Source of the DNA: Paramoeba atlantica
Taxonomy: Eukaryota; Discosea
NCBI GenBank assembly: GCA_977017575.1
Contig: CDRNVI010000078.1
Span: forward strand, 38,586-102,585
Direction: 5' to 3'
DNA: 64,000 bases
Positions 58,541 through 64,000 of the stretch are shown one piece after another (position 1 is the first letter of the stretch; each line of letters opens with the position of its first letter). Both the position numbers and the translations under genes were made by a program. The notes under the pieces are model-generated. The model was not told the DNA's origin, made no database searches, and saw nothing but the letters and a program-made list of their open reading frames with translations.

Positions 58541-60130
58541 TTACATATAGCGGCTTTTCTTCACAAAAATGGGGGCATTCGTCATTCTACCCCGTGATGT
58601 CTTGTACTGAGAAAACTTTACTGGATCCCCAGTATTAGCTTCTGGGTTGAGTGAACGAGCAATCCTGACTGTGCTGCCTTCTTCTGTATTTTTCAGTTTC
58701 CCTTTTTTCATATTCACTTTGTGTGTAGATTTTTCTTGGAGATCATGCTCCCTTTTTTGACCGTGATTAGATTTGTTTCCCTCCCTTTGCGTGTGAATGA
58801 CGCATGAAAAACGACGTGCAGCTGTTCTCTGTGCTTTGCGTGCTATTTCATCAGCTTTTTCATTGAAGGAATTCCCGCAGTGTGCCCGCACTTTAATAAC
58901 GTAGAGACTACTATCTGTACAACGCTCTTTAATTGCTCCTTGTATCTGCGTGAGTAGGTCAGCATTTGGCATGCCACCGTATCCAATGATTGAAAAACGA
59001 ACCCTAACATTATGATACCAGTCCCATACATAATGAGAATCAGTATGTATAACTGTGTTCCTCGTAGAAGACGAAGCTGCCTGAATGCCCAAAAGAAAGG
59101 AGCGAAGTTCAGCCCGATCCGGTGAAGTGCATTCCGGTGGTAAAACGTGTTGTCTGGTTCTTACACCATTTGAATTAACAATAACTATCCCCGAACCCAC
59201 GGCTGGTTTTCCTGCTTCTGAACTGACAGCCCCATCTACGTATATGTGTTCGGAATCAGCTGAGAGAGGAGAATGGTCCGTGCCTTCTTCAATTCCTTCG
59301 AGTACTTTGTAGGTGGTAGTATCTAAGTCCTGGCATACCTTCTTCCAGGATCTAGAGCCGAAAACCATGTAGGATTTGTGAGATTCAAGATATTCACGCA
59401 AAAATTTAACTCTCGACGCCCACCAATCCCGATCTCCCGCTAGGACATTGAGATCTTCGACATCTAGTTCCATGTCTTCAGCACATGCCTCTGATAGAGT
59501 GGGACGATATTTCTTTCCTGTTGCTTTGCGCCATAGCATTACCGATTTGAAGGGATTATTGCCGCGGATCAGGTGTCCTAGCATTTGAACTCGGAGGACT
59601 CGACATGCGTTAGAAAGTCGCATTCTGTTCCCGTATAGTGCATCACATGGTGTACCTCTTGTACCATCCCAAGTACGAACCCCGAGAGCTAGTCTTCTCA
59701 TTCGGTTCACTTCACAGTCAATTAAATCAGCGTCTTTTTTTATTAGGGAAAAGTTTCCACAGCCATACAGCAATAAAGGTGAAACCAGAGATTCGAATAA
59801 GTGAAATTTTGTGACAAGCGTGAGGCCTGATTTCCATAATGACTGTAGGCGATGTGTTGCAGCCCACGCTAAGTTAATTCGGTCTTCAAAGTTTACAATG
59901 ACACCCTTATTAGTAATTTTCAACCCCAAGTATCGATATTCGGTGATTCGAGGCACCAACCCCCCATTGGTTAGAATCAAGTCTCCTTGTGCGTCATTCA
60001 CTTGACCTACTGTCATCCACGCAGTTTTATTTACACCAATGTTGAGACGTAAGTTGACTTTCGCAGCTGTTTGTTCCAGTCTTTCCAGAACGCGATTCAA
60101 ATTAGTAAGAGAGGGACATATGAGCACTAA
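58541..60130 (-). pseudogene. LINE copy B3: RT thumb and RNase H
   Basis: Starts at DLVLICPSLTN, just after the position of RT motif C, fused to a (CA)n tract at 60130-60160. Contains KVNLRLNIGVNKTAWMTVGQ, YRYLGLKITNKG, NRMRRLALGVRTWDGTRGTP, RNase H HIYVDGAVSSEAGKPAVGSG (D), SPDRAELRSFL (E), VIHTDSHYVWDWYHN (D), VKVRAHCGN-like VIKVRAHCGNSFNEKADEIA (H/D), and a basic tail. RT catalytic motifs are absent, so it cannot be autonomous. Confidence 0.9.
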
Positions 60131-60160
60131 ATCACACACACACACACACACACACAACAC
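60130..60160. repeat. (CA)n microsatellite at the 5' truncation of LINE B3
   Basis: About a dozen CA units exactly at the 5' edge of LINE copy B3. 60161-60313 to its right is short, noncoding DNA leading to the 3' end of LINE copy B4. Confidence 0.8.
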
Positions 60161-60313
60161 TGAAGGCATTACCCTTCAGTTGAGAAACTGTTCAAGCTTC
60201 ACTAAATATATGCTCCTAAAACTAGAACTAATAGAATTTGATTCCCACACCATCGTGCGCCCTATTGGTAGATATATTTTTCCATTACTTTCGTTTTGAG
60301 TACACCCCTGAGT

Positions 60314-63089
60314 TTACAGGTTGGATGTTCGGAAATGTTTCTTTTCGCTTTGTTCAAATTCTGCGTTAGCAAGCGAGGACGCGGTGTCTAGTAACTTACC
60401 TTTTCTCTTACGCCGCATCCGACGCTCCTCACGGGTTGGGTTCGTGGTTTTCTTTTCTATTGTTTTAAGGCAAGCTATCCACTCATATTCGGAGTGGGCC
60501 GATTCATTTCCTCGGTTCAGGTTTTTTCTTCGTTTAGAAATAGGTTCCGAACTAACGAGCTTTTTACTTAAGGTATCCGCTTCTTCATTCCATTTATTCC
60601 CTGAATGGCCTCGGACCTTAATAAAGGTGATGGTTCTCCCCTGACAATGCGCTGATCGAATAAAACTATCCAGAAAACTAAGCAGATCGGAATTCGAGCC
60701 TTCAAAACCAACCAGTCGATCTTTCCTTCGGCGCATATTTACAAAATTCCACACATAATACGAATCTGTGTGTACAACAACATTTTCAACTTCTTTTAGT
60801 TTACTCAAACCAAATAGGGCAGCGTGAATTTCGGCTCTTTCAGGAGATTTGGTTTCCAGGTAGGATAGGGAGGACGAAAAACTTTCATGCTTCTCTGCGT
60901 TTACTATTACACATCCAACTGCTACCTTTACCCTTGTTTCCGTATCATCGGAGATAGAAGCATCCACGTACGCATGCATTTCCTCTGGTTTTACAGGAAA
61001 AGGGGTTTCCCCTTCTTCGATAAATTGTAATTTATTACACACTGTTTCTTTTAAAGCGTTTTTGTATGCTAGTTTCCATTTAGGACTTTTGTAGCCAATA
61101 TAAGACTCTGAGGGCTCGAGTCTCTCTGAGAGGTTTTCAATTAATTTGGCCCAGTGTGCGCGATCAGAGGCATATACAAGCATTTCTTCCATCTCAATCC
61201 CAAGGTCTTGTGCGCATGCTTCGGAAGGCGATGGAAATCTCGCCTTTTCCCGGGAGCCCCATCCTACTAAAGAGCGGTAGATCTCAGAGTGCCTAATTTG
61301 GTGACCCACAAGGCGCGCCCGATTAATACGATGTATTGTATTGAAATGTAGCGTGTTGTGGTACAGAGATTCAATAGGATAACAATGCCCATTCTCATCA
61401 ACTCCTACGGCGTCACACACGATGCGCCTCATGTTGTTTACCTGTACTTCAACGTTTCTCACCTGCGATGCCGATATCACCATGGATGACGTACCGTAGT
61501 TTAGTATGGGATAGACAAGGGTGTCAAAAATTCGAAGCTTAGCCTTTACGCGAAGAGGCGAGATCCAAATACCTCGTAGTTTGCTAAAACACGCCCACGT
61601 CAAACGTAATCTGTCGGTTAATGTTAATTTAGGCTCGGTTTCATTCTGAACATGCCCCAGATGGCGGTACGATTTTACTTTCGGAATGTTCCCACAAGTT
61701 GATGAAAGGAGATCGCCATCCTTATTCTCATTCTTCGAGATGGACATCCATGCCGTTTTGTTGACACCAGCGGCTATACTCAAATTAGCTTTGGATGCTT
61801 CAGTAGCGACGCTGTCGACCATCCTTTCTAATGAACGTTTGGAGTCGGAAAACAGGATCAAATCATCAGCGTAATCAATATCAGTCACTCGTGTTGATTT
61901 ATATCCACGTTTTCTGGTTCCGGCGGAGCTCAGCGTTAGTCCATCATCTTTATTTTTCAATGCCGCGTGAAGGATGCGATCGAGAACCATGATAAATAAA
62001 TACGGAGCCAGCACATCCCCTTGCAAAATACCCGAGGTAATAGGAAAGGAGCTGGTTTTCCCAAACGGGGTACGTACAATGGCCTCTAAGCCCTCGTAGG
62101 CCGACATTGCAAGGGTTGTCATTCGAGGTCCTACGTGGAACGAATGTAACGCTGCCCTGATAGATGAGTGTGAAAGCGATGGAAAGGCAAGTTAATGAAA
62201 GCGAATGAAAGGCAGTTAATTGAGCATCCACTGTAGGAAGAATTCGATTTAGTATCATACGGTTCATGAGTTTTGCAGCGTGCACTATTAGACATATTGG
62301 TCTCCAATTGTTCATGTTGCCTAAGTCGCCTTTTTTCGGAACTGGGACTTGGATAACTCGTTTCCATGTCTGTAGCGCTCTTCCGCTCTCACGAACCATA
62401 TTAATTAAATGTAGAAGAATAGATTGTATGAACGGATCGCTGTTCAGTACTCGTAAGGCTTCAATTGGAATCGAGTCAATGCCTGGTGCTTTACCAGTTG
62501 CCATATCTTTAAGAGCAGTCGTCAATTCATTGAGATCAAACGGTCCACCAGATATAGGGATAAACGACTTTGGCGCTTCCGCAAATTTGATCTTGTTGTC
62601 TACCTCCTTTAGTTGCACAGTATTCTGAAAGTGTAATCGCACATTACATAATTGTTCGCTTTTTGTTTTTCCTGGCGGTCTGAGGCGTGATGAAGTGTGC
62701 CCAGTCATCATTTTAACATGTCTCCAAGAAGAACGTTTGTATCTTTGAAAGTTTTGTTGTAGAGACAGGCATTCTTGAGTGATATTTTCATTCACGGTGA
62801 TGCTATGTTCTTTTACTAGAGAATCGAACCTCTGCGGACTTTGAGACGTACGGAAAATGTCACGGATTCGCAACTGTGTAGTAGTTTCATCGTTTGAAGC
62901 AAACATGTTTATGTTTTCCTCCTTCGTTGGTATAGATTCAGCCGCCATGATAATTGCTTTTTCCAATTTATCCCACAAAATATCACTTGGAAATATCACA
63001 GGCATTTCGGTTGACATTTTCTGGTTTGGCTCATTTCGTCTTCTTTTCATCCCAACTATCTCCGCATGTTCGGTGTAGTTCTCTTTCAC
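60314..63089 (-). pseudogene. LINE copy B4: RT and RNase H with a deletion across RT motif A
   Basis: 5' frame (to 63089): linker QRYKRSSWRHVKMMTGHTSS and RT fingers GKAPGIDSIPIEALRVLN, WKRVIQVPVPKKGDLGNMNN, then LTAFHS. Near 62130-62210 this breaks off; the following frame resumes at MSAYEGLEAIVRTPFGKTSS, motif B SGILQGDVLAPYLF, motif C DIDYADDLILFSDS, thumb, and RNase H MHAYVDASISDDTETRVKVA, KSPERAEIHAALFG, VVHTDSYYVWNFV, VRGHSGNKWNEEADTLSKKL. The segment with motif A is gone and the phase changes. No AP-endonuclease is visible, since the 5' end abuts the (GAGGAAGAAA)n array. Confidence 0.9.
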
Positions 63090-64000
63090 AGGAAGAGAAA
63101 GAGGAAGAAAGAGGAAGAAAGAGGAAGAAAGAGGAAGAAAGAGGAAGAAAGAGGAAGAAAGAGGAAGAAAGAGGAAGAAAGAGGAAGAAAGAGGAAGAAA
63201 GAGGAAGAAAGAGGAAGAAAGAGGAAGAAAGAGGAAGAAAGAGGAAGAAAGAGGAAGAAAGAGGAAGAAAGAGGAAGAAAGAGGAAGAAAGAGGAAGAAA
63301 GAGGAAGAAAGAGGAAGAAAGAGGAAGAAAGAGGAAGAAAGAGGAAGAAAGAGGAAGAAAGAGGAAGAAAGAGGAAGAAAGAGGAAGAAAGAGGAAGAAG
63401 AGGAAGAAAGAGGAAGAAAGAGGAAGAAAGAGGAAGAAAGAGGAAGAAAGAGGAAGAAAGAGGAAGAAAGAGGAAGAAAGAGGAAGAAAGAGGAAGAAAG
63501 AGGAGAAAGAGGAAGAAAGAGGAAGAAAGAGGAAGAAAGAGGAAGAAAGAGGAAAAGAGGAAGAAAGAGGAAGAAAGAGGAAGAAAGAGGAAGAAAGAGG
63601 AAGAAAGAGGAAGAAAGAGGAAGAAAGAGGAAGAAAGAGGAAGAAAGAGGAAGAAAGAGGAAGAAAGAGGAAGAAAGAGGAAGAAAGAGGAAGAAAGAGG
63701 AAGAAAGAGGAAGAAAGAGGAAGAAAGAGGAAGAAAGAGGGGAAAGAGGAAGAAAGAGGAAGAAAGAGGAAGAAAGAGGAAGAAAGAGGAAGAAAGAGGA
63801 AGAAAGAGGAAGAAAGAGGAAGAAAGAGGAAGAAAGAGGAAGAAAGAGGAAGAAAGAGGAAGAAAGAGGAAGAAAGAGGAAGAAAGAGGAAGAAAGAGGA
63901 AGAAAGAGGAAGAAAGAGGAAGAAAGAGGAAGAAAGAGGAAGAAAGAGGAAGAAAGAGGAAGAAAGAGGAAGAAAGGAAGAAAGAGGAAGAAAGAGGAAG
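63088..64000. repeat. (GAGGAAGAAA)n microsatellite/minisatellite to the window edge
   Basis: About 90 copies of a 10-bp all-purine unit with rare length variants (for example near 63397, 63502, 63554, 63739 and 63974). The tract continues past the window edge. Purine-pyrimidine strand asymmetry allows triplex (H-DNA). No coding content. Confidence 0.97.

Overview
The window is nuclear DNA of an unidentified, probably unicellular eukaryote with intron-poor genes. It holds single-exon homologues of ribosome biogenesis factors (FCF1, KRI1), cytosolic ribosomal protein uS2/RPSA, a CDK, an ankyrin protein, a TBC Rab-GAP, a probable enhancer-of-polycomb protein and a probable mitochondrial bL27, with no bacterial operon signals. 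Every recognisable host gene lies on the minus strand, which resembles the directional clusters of kinetoplastids and other euglenozoans. The gag-recombinase-RT order of the DIRS-like element, known from kinetoplastid VIPER, and the restriction-endonuclease LINEs would also fit. I see no clear spliced-leader acceptors, and a Tc1/mariner relic argues against a trypanosomatid. The lineage stays open; red algae and other intron-poor protists are possible.

Layout. 1-24.4 kb is a minus-strand host gene array: a secreted-domain protein cut by the left edge, FCF1, a PRA1-like membrane protein, a 1724-residue signal peptide/TBC protein whose N-terminal domain is a paralogue of the left-edge gene, a gankyrin-like protein, KRI1, an EPC-like protein, bL27m-like, CDK and uS2. 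Small mobile elements interrupt it: a Tc1/mariner relic with TIRs and TA duplication (3.1-4.2 kb), a roughly 300-bp MITE (9.6-9.9 kb) and a 720-bp TIR element with an ATAC duplication (20.24-20.96 kb). Two degenerate plus-strand paralogues of an unknown coiled-coil family lie at 4.2-5.0 and 8.7-9.3 kb. 21.1-24.1 kb is a GC-rich island whose edges fall inside genes. 24.97-27.11 kb is a G-rich minisatellite.

27.1-63.1 kb is a retroelement graveyard with three autonomous families. (i) R2/CRE-like non-LTR retrotransposons have an undescribed N-terminal domain, RT, zinc motifs and a PD-x12-D restriction-like endonuclease; one intact 1155-residue ORF and about ten broken copies are present, and four copies share a 3'UTR hairpin. 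(ii) A DIRS/VIPER-like tyrosine-recombinase element (gag, YR, RT-RNase H) has very long overlapping reading frames and is split by an insertion. (iii) LINEs with RT and RNase H are all truncated near the RT catalytic motif or lack part of RT. Junctions show unusually long flanking duplications (89-167 bp), shared filler patches and head-to-head fusions. A 137-bp (TTA)n-tailed SINE with a perfect 14-bp target duplication is also present. 63.09 kb to the right edge is a pure (GAGGAAGAAA)n array.
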